Shown here: piece after piece, positions 25,154-33,061 of the stretch
Position numbering within the stretch: position 1 is the stretch's first letter
Layout of the letters: every line of letters begins with the position of its first letter
NCBI GenBank assembly: GCA_947500295.1
Contig: CANMRM010000003.1
Span: 62,001 to 126,000 of the forward strand
DNA length: 64,000 bases
Origin: an uncultured Kordiimonas sp.
GTDB lineage: Bacteria > Pseudomonadota > Alphaproteobacteria > Sphingomonadales > Kordiimonadaceae
Direction: 5' to 3'
The notes under the pieces: model-generated
The model's database searches: none
The model's input: only the letters and a program-made list of their open reading frames with translations
Told to the model about the DNA's origin: nothing
Translations under genes and position numbers: made by a program

Positions 25154-26512
25154 ATGAAGAAGATTATCACATCCGCCGCCCTGCTGGCATTGGGGCTTAC
25201 AGCAACCGTTTCTGCTCAGGATGCAGACATGGGTTCGCTTCTGAACAAGGTGCGCGAAGGTCGTGTATCTGAATCCGCTGAGCATAAAGCACGTGAGGCC
25301 GAGTTCCTTGCACGCCGTGACCAGCAAGAGCAATTGCTCGCACAGGCGCGTCAGCGTCAGCAGGTACTGGAGCGCGAAAGTGCGCGCCTTGAAGGTGTCC
25401 GCCGCGACAATGAAGAGGAAATCACCCGCCAGCTGGAAATCCAGCGCGAGCGTCTCGGTCAGCTTTCTGAGCTGTTCGGTGTGCTGCAGCAGGCTGCCGG
25501 TGATGCCCGCTCAATCATTTCGAGCTCGCATGTATCGATTGATAACGAAGGTCGCATGGCTGAAATCGATACACTGGTATCAAAAGCTGCCGAGTCTTCT
25601 GAGCTGCCAACACTTGCGGAAATCCGCGCATGGCCAGCACAGATGATGATCGAAATGATGGGTTCTGGCGAAGTGAAGAAATTCACGCACAATGTTCGCA
25701 TGAACGATGGCACGCTGACACCGATGGAAATCGTGCGCGTTGGTGACTTTGGTCTGGTTGGTGACGGCAAATTTCTTCAGCTCACCTCTTCAGGTGAAGT
25801 TGCTGAACTGCAGCGTCAGCCCTCCGGGCGTTTCACAAGCACCATCGCACCGTTTCAGGCGGCTTCAAATGGTCTGTTGGGACTTGGAATCGATCCAACC
25901 CGCGGTCAGCTCCTGAACCTGGAGATCGACAAGCCGACTTATAAAGAACGGCTCGACCAGGGTGGACCGATCGGATACTTCACTCTGTCTTTGGGTGTTG
26001 TAGGTGTCCTTCTGGCGATTTTCCAGTGGATCTATCTCTTCATGGTTGGTCAGAAAGTGAAAAAGCAGGTCAAGTCTGAAGTTGCAGACGTGAACAACCC
26101 GCTTGGTCGCGTGTTGGCCGTTTATGACCAGAACCGCAATGTGGACGTTGAAACGCTTGAGCTGAAGCTTGATGAAGCGATCCTGAAGGAAACGCCGGCA
26201 CTTGAGCGCTTCCTGACGATCGTGAAGTTGATCTCTGCTGTTGCGCCGCTGTTCGGTCTTCTCGGTACTGTTGTCGGCATGATCGAAACTTTCCAGGCCA
26301 TCACGCTGTTTGGTACCGGTGACCCATCCCAGATGGCAGGCGGTATTTCTGCAGCTCTGATGACAACGGTGGAAGGTCTGTTGGTTGCTATTCCGACCTT
26401 GATGCTTCACAGCTTCGTGTCCGGTGCCTCTAAAGGCGTTGTTCATGTTCTGGAAGAGCAGTCGGCTGGCATCATTGCGGTCCATGCCGAGAAAGAGCAC
26501 GCGAATGCTTGA
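25154..26512 (+). CDS. ttpC: TtpC-like long ExbB/MotA/TolQ-family proton channel protein
   Basis: 452 residues. Signal peptide (1-21) and a periplasmic coiled-coil domain (about 30-130, rich in Arg/Gln/Glu), then a beta-rich segment. Three membrane helices follow in a MotA/TolQ/ExbB domain from about residue 275, with PLFGLLGTVVGMIETFQAITLFG as signature. This matches TtpC of Vibrio TonB2 systems, which works alongside a normal ExbB. The first gene of the channel set starts one base after the DUF3450 stop. The symbol is used by analogy with Vibrio. Confidence 0.88.
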   Translation: MKKIITSAALLALGLTATVSAQDADMGSLLNKVREGRVSESAEHKAREAEFLARRDQQEQLLAQARQRQQVLERESARLEGVRRDNEEEITRQLEIQRERLGQLSELFGVLQQAAGDARSIISSSHVSIDNEGRMAEIDTLVSKAAESSELPTLAEIRAWPAQMMIEMMGSGEVKKFTHNVRMNDGTLTPMEIVRVGDFGLVGDGKFLQLTSSGEVAELQRQPSGRFTSTIAPFQAASNGLLGLGIDPTRGQLLNLEIDKPTYKERLDQGGPIGYFTLSLGVVGVLLAIFQWIYLFMVGQKVKKQVKSEVADVNNPLGRVLAVYDQNRNVDVETLELKLDEAILKETPALERFLTIVKLISAVAPLFGLLGTVVGMIETFQAITLFGTGDPSQMAGGISAALMTTVEGLLVAIPTLMLHSFVSGASKGVVHVLEEQSAGIIAVHAEKEHANA

Positions 26513-27023
26513 GGCCTTTGACGCGATCAGGGCGTTCATGGAACAGGGTGGTGACGTCCTGTTCCTGATCCTCGCGGTCACGTTTGTTATGTGGGTTCTG
26601 ATCATCGAACGCATCTGGTTCTACTCGCTTGAATTTAAAAAGCACCGGAACCGGGTTGTGGGCGCATGGGAAGCCAGAGCAGAACGGAAATCATGGTATG
26701 CGCATAAAATCCGCACGGCCATGATCTCCGAGGTCAGTCACGAACTGTTTCAGGGCGTGAATTTGATCAAGACGCTCGTTGCTCTCTGTCCGCTGATTGG
26801 TCTGCTTGGCACAGTGACAGGCATGATTGACGTGTTTGATGTAATGGGCAGCCAGGGTAGTTCGAATGCCCGCGCCATGGCGGCGGGTGTTTCGAAGGCC
26901 ACGATCCCGACAATGGCGGGTATGGTGGCAGCGCTTTCGGGCGTATTCCTGAGCACATACATTGAGCGGAAAGCCAAACGCGAGGCAGAGCGTCTCGAAG
27001 ACAGCCTGACAATGGATCACTAG
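26505..27023 (+). CDS. exbB: ExbB-type proton channel subunit
   Basis: 172 residues. Three transmembrane helices; signature LCPLIGLLGTVTGMIDVFDVMG and the C-terminal SKATIPTMAGMVAALSGVFLST. Inner-membrane motor subunit that drives TonB with the proton gradient. The start at ATG 26505 overlaps the upstream stop by eight bases and follows GAGAAAGAG, so it is translationally coupled. The first start in frame (26424) would add 27 residues unlike the family. Confidence 0.92.
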   Translation: MLEAFDAIRAFMEQGGDVLFLILAVTFVMWVLIIERIWFYSLEFKKHRNRVVGAWEARAERKSWYAHKIRTAMISEVSHELFQGVNLIKTLVALCPLIGLLGTVTGMIDVFDVMGSQGSSNARAMAAGVSKATIPTMAGMVAALSGVFLSTYIERKAKREAERLEDSLTMDH

Positions 27024-27044
27024 GCGAAGGTGGAGATTTAACAC

Positions 27045-27464
27045 ATGCGTAAATTCTCAAAAGGCGAGGACGAAGCTGAAGTCAACATGACCCCGATGCT
27101 CGACATCGTGTTCATCATGCTGATCTTCTTCATCGTGACTGCGTCCTTCGTGAAGGAATCCGGCATCGAGATCAATAAACCTGAGGACGACAATACTCAG
27201 AATGATCCGCCGCCACCAGACGATGAAACCCGCGCGATTGCCTTCATTGTTGATGAAAACAATCGCATCACGCATGACTTCCTGCGTGTGGATATCTCGT
27301 CGGTGTCTTCGATCATCAAAAAGGAAAGCGTCGAGCGCCCGAAGGCCCCAGTGGTCATTCAGGCGGCCGAAGGCTCCCATCTGGGCCTGTCCATCCGTAT
27401 CTATGATGCGGCTCGCGATGTTGGTATCGCGCAGGAACAGATTGTGATGACGCCAAAAAAATAG
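27045..27464 (+). CDS. exbD: ExbD-type subunit, copy 1
   Basis: 139 residues. One N-terminal transmembrane helix with the protonatable Asp in MTPMLDIVFIMLIFF, then a periplasmic domain of the usual length (KPEDDNTQND ... VQAAEGSH ... QIVMTPKK). GGAG precedes the ATG. The central 34 nucleotides of the TM region are identical to copy 2. Confidence 0.93.
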   Translation: MRKFSKGEDEAEVNMTPMLDIVFIMLIFFIVTASFVKESGIEINKPEDDNTQNDPPPPDDETRAIAFIVDENNRITHDFLRVDISSVSSIIKKESVERPKAPVVIQAAEGSHLGLSIRIYDAARDVGIAQEQIVMTPKK

Positions 27465-27465
27465 C

Positions 27466-27569
27466 CGGTATCGGGGCACTCCGCCCCGGTATCCAATTCC
27501 TGCGGCGGCATGGCCGGATGCAGGTAACCAGTTAGGGGCTAGGCACCCGGTGTTTCGGGTGAAGTGGAG
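27466..27569 (+). promoter_or_regulatory. Two hairpins between the exbD copies
   Basis: The intergenic RNA between exbD copies 1 and 2 can form a strong stem CGGGGC / GCCCCG (27472-27488, extended by mixed pairs to about 27467-27493). A second stem, CACCCG / CGGGTG (27544-27561), lies right before the GGAG of copy 2. Neither has a T-run, so processing, stabilisation or attenuation of the downstream genes is more likely than termination. Confidence 0.5.
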
Positions 27570-27575
27570 AATAGA

Positions 27576-27974
27576 ATGCGTAACCATTCGCAACAGGAAG
27601 ACGATACTGAGATCAACATGACCCCGATGCTCGACATCGTGTTCATTATGCTGATCTTTTTTATCGTGACAGCGGTTTTCGTTAAGGAAGCTGGTGTCAA
27701 CGTGTTTAAGCCGACAGCTGAGACCGCCGTGCTGCAGAGGCAGGTCAGTATTCTTATCGCTGTGACGGCCGATGATGAAATCTACATCAACCGCGAAGCA
27801 ACCAAGATTGAGGCTCTTCGCACCGCAGTGGAAAAGCTGCATGCGGAAAACCCGAAAGGGTCGGTGGCGATCCAGGGTGACGAGGAAGCCGACGCGGTTC
27901 TTGTGATGAAAGTTTATGACGCTATCCGCGACGCTGGTGTCGAGACGATAGCTATAGCAACGGAGACCAACTGA
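27576..27974 (+). CDS. exbD: ExbD-type subunit, copy 2
   Basis: 132 residues with the same membrane helix and Asp as copy 1 (MTPMLDIVFIMLIFFIVTAV), but a different periplasmic part (KPTAETAVLQRQ; VAIQGDEEADAVLVMK). Start ATG 27576, eight bases after GGAG. The stop overlaps the tonB start (TGATG), so coupled. Two different ExbD per motor is a known feature of TtpC-type systems. Confidence 0.93.
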   Translation: MRNHSQQEDDTEINMTPMLDIVFIMLIFFIVTAVFVKEAGVNVFKPTAETAVLQRQVSILIAVTADDEIYINREATKIEALRTAVEKLHAENPKGSVAIQGDEEADAVLVMKVYDAIRDAGVETIAIATETN

Positions 27975-28591
27975 TGATTGTCCGTTTTGCCACTGCATTA
28001 GCTGCCTCGTCCGGAGTTACCTTCGGCCTGTTTCTCGTGATGAATTTCCTTGTCGCGGGTGATGGCGAAGTAAATCTGGACGATAATCAGCGTGCCCGGT
28101 TTGTGGATGTGGTTCAAGACATCGACGAACAGCCACCACAGCGTATGGAGCGCGAAGTTGAAAAGCCGCCGGAAGTGGAAGCACCGCCTCCGGAAATTGA
28201 TACACCTCAGCTGGACATCAAGGGTCCCGACAAGCTTAATCTGTCAATTGGCCGGGCCAACACCGGTGCTGGTGTTGACCTTGGCAGCATCGACCTTGGC
28301 CCAAGTTCTGACGGTGATTATCTGCCGCTTGTTCGTGTGCAGCCGCAGTACCCTCGTCGTGCACAGGAGCGCGGTATCGAAGGCTACGCCATTGTTGAAC
28401 TGACAGTGGCCGAGGATGGAACTGTTCCACCTGAGTCTATTCTGGTCATTGAGGCGGAGCCAAAGGGATACTTTGAACGTGCAGCCATCAAGGCAGCCCA
28501 GAAGTTCAAGTACAAGCCGAAGGTTGTAAACGGTAAAGGTCAGAAAGTGACCGGCGTTCGCTACCGCTTTAGTTTCAACCTGGCAGAATAG
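27974..28591 (+). CDS. tonB: TonB energy-transducing protein, copy 1
   Basis: 205 residues. N-terminal membrane anchor, then a Pro/Glu-rich periplasmic spacer (about 35-85; PPEVEAPPPEIDTPQ). The C-terminal TonB domain begins near residue 115: PLVRVQPQYPRRAQERGIEG, where YP is the conserved core motif, then EPKGYFERAAIKAAQKFKYKP. It transmits force to outer-membrane TonB-dependent transporters. Clearly paralogous to 30496-31113. Confidence 0.94.
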   Translation: MIVRFATALAASSGVTFGLFLVMNFLVAGDGEVNLDDNQRARFVDVVQDIDEQPPQRMEREVEKPPEVEAPPPEIDTPQLDIKGPDKLNLSIGRANTGAGVDLGSIDLGPSSDGDYLPLVRVQPQYPRRAQERGIEGYAIVELTVAEDGTVPPESILVIEAEPKGYFERAAIKAAQKFKYKPKVVNGKGQKVTGVRYRFSFNLAE

Positions 28592-28609
28592 AACAGTCAA
28601 AAGAAAGGT

Positions 28610-29971
28610 ATGAGCATGGTTAAGTTTATTAGATCCATACCGATGGCCCTGGCGGCCGCAGCAATCCTTGCTGTAACGCCCGTCCCAGAGGGATCACCGC
28701 TGTCGGCGGTAGCAGCCGCTCAGGACGCGCCGAAGAAGAAGCAGAAAACCCGCAAGGTGCCTGCCATGAGCCTGGAAGTGCACAAACAGGTGCAGAAGGC
28801 TCAGGAAGCGATGGACCTGAGCGATATTCCGGCTGCTGAGGAGTATCTGGAAAAGGCCTACGGCAAGCGTAATATCAATGATTACGAGAAGGCCGTTGTG
28901 TGGCAGATGCGTGCCATGATCGCCTTCGAGAAGGAAAATACCCGCGACACGATCAAAGCTTACGAGATGATTTTGACGTTCAAGGAAAGCATTCCGGAGG
29001 CTCTTGAGCTTCAGATCATGTTCGGGCTTGGCCAGCTCTACTTCAGCGAAGAAAACTATGAGAAGGCGCTGGAGTATGTGCAGCGGTGGGAACGCACTGT
29101 GGACCCGACCCTTATCGGTGTCAGCCAGCTTACCTTTATCGGCCAGTTGCATTATCAGTTGACCAATTTCCAGAATGCTCTCGACTATATGTACCGGGCT
29201 ATTGCTCAGGCCGAGTCCATCGATACCATCGAAGTAAAGGAAAATTGGTACAATCTGGCACTGTCAGCGCACTGGGAATTGAACCAGTATGACAAAGTGC
29301 GTGATGTGCTGGAAATCCTGCTCATTCGGTGGCCGAACCCGACATACTGGACACAGCTTGCCGGCATCTATCAGGAACTTGGTGAAGAAGAGACATCTTT
29401 CTCGCTGACGGAAGCCGCTTACAAGCAGGGCTTTCTTGATGAAAAGCCTCAACAGCTTATCAATGTTGCGCAAATCCAGCTCGCGCGGGAAGCCCCGATC
29501 AAATGTGCCTGGATCATGAAACGTGCGCTTGAAGAAAGCCTTGTTGAAGACGATGCAGACAACCAGCGCTTGCTTGGCCAGTGTTATCTGGCTGCCAGCG
29601 AGTACAGGAAAGCGCTTGAGCCACTGTCCGTGGCAGCGGCTGAGGAAAGCGACGGCGACTTGTGGTTGCAGATCGGTCAGGTGCAAATGCAGGTTGACAG
29701 ATTGGCGGATGCTGAAAAGTCTTTCGCGAAAATGCAAACGGCATTTGAGGACGATGAAGAGAATAGCTCCAAGAATGCTGCCAAGCTTCTCGCCGGTGTT
29801 ATGATGCATGGTCAGGTATTGACCGAGCTGAAGCGTTTTGATGAAGCCAAGCGGGCCTTCTCCAAGGCATCCCGTCTGGCCAAGTCACAACGTGACCGCC
29901 GTCAGGTAACGCAATGGCGGAGCTACCTTAATGCCGAAGAGGCGCGGGAGCAGATGCTGACGGGTCGCTAG
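28610..29971 (+). CDS. TPR-repeat periplasmic protein of TonB cluster
   Basis: 453 residues. Signal peptide (about 1-35, AAAAILAVTPVPEG), a lysine-rich linker, and then repeated 34-residue helical units of TPR type from about residue 60 to the end (for example LEYVQRWERTVDP, LGQCYLAASEYRKALEPL, FDEAKRAFSKASRL). It belongs with DUF3450/TtpC in known TonB2-type operons, where it is called the TPR protein. Likely a periplasmic adaptor. AGAAAGG precedes the ATG, 18 bases after tonB. A strong terminator follows. Confidence 0.88.
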   Translation: MSMVKFIRSIPMALAAAAILAVTPVPEGSPLSAVAAAQDAPKKKQKTRKVPAMSLEVHKQVQKAQEAMDLSDIPAAEEYLEKAYGKRNINDYEKAVVWQMRAMIAFEKENTRDTIKAYEMILTFKESIPEALELQIMFGLGQLYFSEENYEKALEYVQRWERTVDPTLIGVSQLTFIGQLHYQLTNFQNALDYMYRAIAQAESIDTIEVKENWYNLALSAHWELNQYDKVRDVLEILLIRWPNPTYWTQLAGIYQELGEEETSFSLTEAAYKQGFLDEKPQQLINVAQIQLAREAPIKCAWIMKRALEESLVEDDADNQRLLGQCYLAASEYRKALEPLSVAAAEESDGDLWLQIGQVQMQVDRLADAEKSFAKMQTAFEDDEENSSKNAAKLLAGVMMHGQVLTELKRFDEAKRAFSKASRLAKSQRDRRQVTQWRSYLNAEEAREQMLTGR

Positions 29972-29996
29972 GCGACAGCATTTTCAATGGGTATTG

Positions 29997-30023
29997 AAAC
30001 GGCGCTTTCGGGCGCCGTTTTTT
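29997..30023 (+). terminator. Rho-independent terminator of the seven-gene TonB operon
   Basis: AAACGGCGC, 6-base loop, GCGCCGTTT plus TTTT. It ends the unit 26 bases after the TPR gene. It also rules out a TTG start at 29994 for the following frame. Confidence 0.93.
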
Positions 30024-30086
30024 GTATCCGTGGCTCGGTTGGCAAAAGCTGGTTTTCTTGTTGCCGGGGGCATCGTAAGATCAGGC

Positions 30087-30392
30087 ATGGTTTATGTGGC
30101 ATTATGTTCGTTTGTTATTGCGCTCGGCGTTCTCTTCATGATGCGCGATGAGTTGACGACCGGGTATTTCCGTTGGCAGGATCATCTGGTGACGACACCG
30201 CTCCTGTATGGTGCCGCTGCCCTTGTTCTTGTGTTTGATGCCTTATTGCCCGCAGGAACAGGTATTTGGTCATATCTTCTCTATGTGTTGCGCGCCTTTC
30301 TTGCCTGTTTGCTGTTTGTTGTTGTGTGGGGTGGTACATTGACCGCAGGGGCGATGCTGATCCGCCTGCTTTCTCACCGTTCTGCTCCCTGA
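30087..30392 (+). CDS. Small membrane protein
   Basis: 101 residues with three hydrophobic helices (VYVALCSFVIALGVLF, PLLYGAAALVLVFDALL, LYVLRAFLACLLFVVVWGG). I recognise no family. The start ATG 30087 is a guess; the frame extends upstream to a GTG at 30030 but then crosses a terminator. It lies between the two tonB loci with no obvious link to them. Confidence 0.5.
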   Translation: MVYVALCSFVIALGVLFMMRDELTTGYFRWQDHLVTTPLLYGAAALVLVFDALLPAGTGIWSYLLYVLRAFLACLLFVVVWGGTLTAGAMLIRLLSHRSAP

Positions 30393-30457
30393 TCACATCT
30401 TTAGCTGTTAAGCCTCAAATAAAATGCAACAGTATAACTTTACATTAAACTAATGAT

Positions 30458-30486
30458 CCAGTATTGTTACTATATAACAATACTGG
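30458..30486. promoter_or_regulatory. Perfect 12-bp inverted repeat over the tonB-2 ribosome binding site
   Basis: CCAGTATTGTTA, five bases (CTATA), TAACAATACTGG. The last two bases of the right arm are the first two of the GGAG ribosome binding site of tonB copy 2 (30485-30488), and the start codon is 10 bases further on. Perfect arms of this length are not expected by chance. It could be a repressor operator at the promoter, or an RNA hairpin hiding the ribosome binding site. Confidence 0.75.
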
Positions 30487-30495
30487 AGATTGGCT

Positions 30496-31113
30496 ATGAA
30501 ATCGTCAAGAGTTTATGCAGCGGGCCCGCTCGCCGGCATTGCCACCGGAGCACTTTTTTACGCCATGCAGGGCCTTGTTTCCGATAACGGTGAACTGCAG
30601 TTGGACAGCCCACAGGTGTTTCCACTGGTCGACTATGTGCAGGAACCTGAAAAACCACTTGTTCCTGAAGACAAATGGGATGTTAAAAAGCCTGAAGTTG
30701 TCGAGATCGAAGAGACAAGGGTCATTGTTGACCCTGTATTTGGGGACCCGGAAGGCATCCCCATTGCACCGCCGCAGCGCCCTCAAATTGGAGGGGGAGA
30801 CCTTGAGCGTATAGACCTTGGTATTCATTCGGAAGGCGACTATATGCCGCTTGTTCTGGTACAGCCGACCTATCCGCGCCGCGCCCAGGATCGCGGTATC
30901 GAGGGGTACGTGGTGGTTGAATTAACCGTCGCCCCTGACGGGTCTGTACCGGCGGACTCCATATTCGTGGTTGCGGCTGAACCCAAAGGCTACTTTGAGC
31001 GAGAGGCCCTCAAAACCGCGGCTAAATTCAAATACAAGCCGAAGGTGGTTGATGGTATCGCGCAGGCGACGACAGGCGTTCGTTACCAGTTTACGTTTGA
31101 AATGCAGGATTAG
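30496..31113 (+). CDS. tonB: TonB energy-transducing protein, copy 2
   Basis: 205 residues, same layout as copy 1: membrane anchor, Pro/Glu/Lys spacer (EPEKPLVPEDKWDVKKPEVV), C-terminal domain PLVLVQPTYPRRAQDRGIEG and EPKGYFEREALKTAAKFKYKP. The two C-terminal domains are close paralogues, but the spacer differs, which could select different outer-membrane receptors. Start ATG 30496 with GGAG eight bases before. It is followed by an exbD but by no exbB. Confidence 0.93.
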   Translation: MKSSRVYAAGPLAGIATGALFYAMQGLVSDNGELQLDSPQVFPLVDYVQEPEKPLVPEDKWDVKKPEVVEIEETRVIVDPVFGDPEGIPIAPPQRPQIGGGDLERIDLGIHSEGDYMPLVLVQPTYPRRAQDRGIEGYVVVELTVAPDGSVPADSIFVVAAEPKGYFEREALKTAAKFKYKPKVVDGIAQATTGVRYQFTFEMQD

Positions 31114-31117
31114 GGCA

Positions 31118-31513
31118 ATGAAACCAAAGCTGAAGAAGGCCAATGTTGCTCATGCAGACATGACGCCGATGCTTGACGTCGTATTTATTCTGCTCATCTT
31201 TTTTGTGGTTACGGCGAGCTTTATTCATGAAAAGGGATTGCTCCCCCGTAGAGCCGAAGGCCCGCCCGTCCCGCCGGTTGAACTGGCACCCAATCTAACC
31301 TTCGAGTTATTGCATGACTACCGTATTCGTCACGCAGGAAGACTAATAGATGTCTGGTCGGCGCAGGCCTTGATCAAGCGATTTCATGTCGAGCATACAG
31401 ATCGGCCAATTTCGATCCGGTTGCTGGAGGGGGCTAAACATGGAACCCTCGTTCGCATGATCGATGTTGCGCGACAGTCAGGCGTTCCTGCCCGGCAGAT
31501 AGTTGTGCTGTAA
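31118..31513 (+). CDS. exbD: ExbD-type subunit, copy 3
   Basis: 131 residues with the functional Asp in MTPMLDVVFILLIFF and a divergent periplasmic half (LLPRRAEGPPVPPVELAP; SIRLLEGAKHGTLVRMI). Four bases separate it from the stop of tonB copy 2, so the two form an operon. With no exbB beside it, it presumably uses the ExbB or TtpC channel made by the upstream operon. Confidence 0.9.
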   Translation: MKPKLKKANVAHADMTPMLDVVFILLIFFVVTASFIHEKGLLPRRAEGPPVPPVELAPNLTFELLHDYRIRHAGRLIDVWSAQALIKRFHVEHTDRPISIRLLEGAKHGTLVRMIDVARQSGVPARQIVVL

Positions 31514-31539
31514 AAAAAGCGAGCCAGGGCCCGCTTTTT
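31514..31539 (+). terminator. Terminator between tonB-2/exbD-3 and the convergent hydrolase
   Basis: AAAAAGCG / CGCTTTTT stem with a partly paired interior, immediately after the exbD stop. The A-run on the left makes it usable from both sides, so it can also serve the convergent gene. Confidence 0.8.
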
Positions 31540-31560
31540 CGAATTGCTTTGTAGAAGCGC

Positions 31561-32838
31561 CTATTCCGCGTCAACAGCGCGGTAGATCTGGTCTCTCAGT
31601 TCATTCCTGAGCGGGTAGATGCCTGACGGCAGAATATTGGTCATGAAAATGGCAACCATCTCTTCACTTGGATCAATCCAGAAGATGGTATTGGCCATGC
31701 CGCCCCAGAAATATTCACCGACATTTGTTTTGCCGCCCTGTTTTTCAACATCGTGTACAACGGCGAACCCAAGTCCAAAACCCAGACCCTGTTTCCCGCC
31801 GGCAATGCCGTTCAGGTTTTCCGGCAGGTGGTCGCGGCGCATCATGGCAACCGTGTCCGGCTTAAGCAGGCGAACACCATCAAGCTCACCACCATTTGCT
31901 ACCATCTGGGCAAATTTCCAATAGTCGAGCGTCGTGGACACGAGCCCGCCACCACCAGACTCAGACTTGGGCTGCACGGTGAAATCACCAAAGAAATCAC
32001 CGCGATAGGCGACAAGCTGTTTCTCTTCTTCGCTGGGAGCATAAATTTCGACAAAGCGGTCCAGCTGGTCGGGGCGAACAAAAAAGCCCGTATCAGTCAT
32101 GCCAAGCGGGGCGAAAATTCGTTGCTCGAAAAACTCGCCAAGCGACTGGTCCGAGAGCACCTCAATCAACCGGCCCTGTACGTCAACAGACAGGGAATAT
32201 ACCCACGCCTGTCCGGGCTGATACAAAAGTGGCAGGCCGCCAAGAATTTTGGTCTGGTCTGCCAGTGTCAGTTCCGGGTTGAAAACGCCGGCTTTGATGT
32301 AAAGCTGGTCCACAGGTGTGTTACCAAAAACACCATAAGTGAGGCCTGATGTATGGGTGAGCAAATCACGCACCGTCATCTCGCGCTCGACCGGTACGGT
32401 CCTCAGCGAACCGTCTTCGTTAGCACCTGCAAACACACGCTGGTTTGCAAACTCGGGCAGGTATTTTGAAACCGGATCATCCAGTTTAAACTTGCCTTCT
32501 TCCCACAGCATCATCAGGCCAACGCCAGTGATGGGCTTGGTCATTGAATAAATCCGGAACACAGCATCTTTCGACATTTCTGTGCCGGCTTCCTTGTTGA
32601 TGTGCCCGTAGGTTTCGAAATGAGCGATCTTGCCTTTTTTGGCAACGAGCGTAGTTGCACCGACAAGCCTGCCGTTTTCGACATAAGCGGCAATATGTTG
32701 TTTCAGTCTTTCGAGGCCCTCGCCGGAAAGACCAACCTCAGTCGGCGCGGCATAGTCGGTTGCCAAAGCCATCGGCGTGACGGCTGTTGCCATGCCTGTT
32801 ACCAGCATAGATGCCGCGATTAGATATTTTTTGAACAT
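31561..32838 (-). CDS. Secreted serine hydrolase, beta-lactamase class C / family VIII esterase type
   Basis: 425 residues. Signal peptide (MFKKYLIAASMLVTGMATAVTPMALA), then a penicillin-binding-protein fold. Nucleophile SxxK as SMTK near residue 98; the tyrosine motif reads YSLSVD rather than YSN, as in EstB-type family VIII esterases. LFFGDFTV-like and GMANTIFWIDP blocks follow near the end. A carboxylesterase or transesterase is more likely than a true beta-lactamase. A second member of the family lies at 34486. Confidence 0.9.
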   Translation of the reverse strand: MFKKYLIAASMLVTGMATAVTPMALATDYAAPTEVGLSGEGLERLKQHIAAYVENGRLVGATTLVAKKGKIAHFETYGHINKEAGTEMSKDAVFRIYSMTKPITGVGLMMLWEEGKFKLDDPVSKYLPEFANQRVFAGANEDGSLRTVPVEREMTVRDLLTHTSGLTYGVFGNTPVDQLYIKAGVFNPELTLADQTKILGGLPLLYQPGQAWVYSLSVDVQGRLIEVLSDQSLGEFFEQRIFAPLGMTDTGFFVRPDQLDRFVEIYAPSEEEKQLVAYRGDFFGDFTVQPKSESGGGGLVSTTLDYWKFAQMVANGGELDGVRLLKPDTVAMMRRDHLPENLNGIAGGKQGLGFGLGFAVVHDVEKQGGKTNVGEYFWGGMANTIFWIDPSEEMVAIFMTNILPSGIYPLRNELRDQIYRAVDAE

Positions 32839-33061
32839 AGAAACTCTCCCACGCTGTCATGTAGCGCGCGCCAGCCTATCGTCAACGCGCAAACGGTACA
32901 AAAGAAAAGCTGTTTCCTGCGTCCGAATATGGTCAGGACCTTGCAAAACCCGGTCTGAATGTTCGCTGAACAAAGACGCGTGCTGTTGTATCGAAAGCGT
33001 GTTGCGGTTTGTGGCCACGCCGCCTATTTTCGAAGGCCATCAGCCTGAACGGAGATAACGC

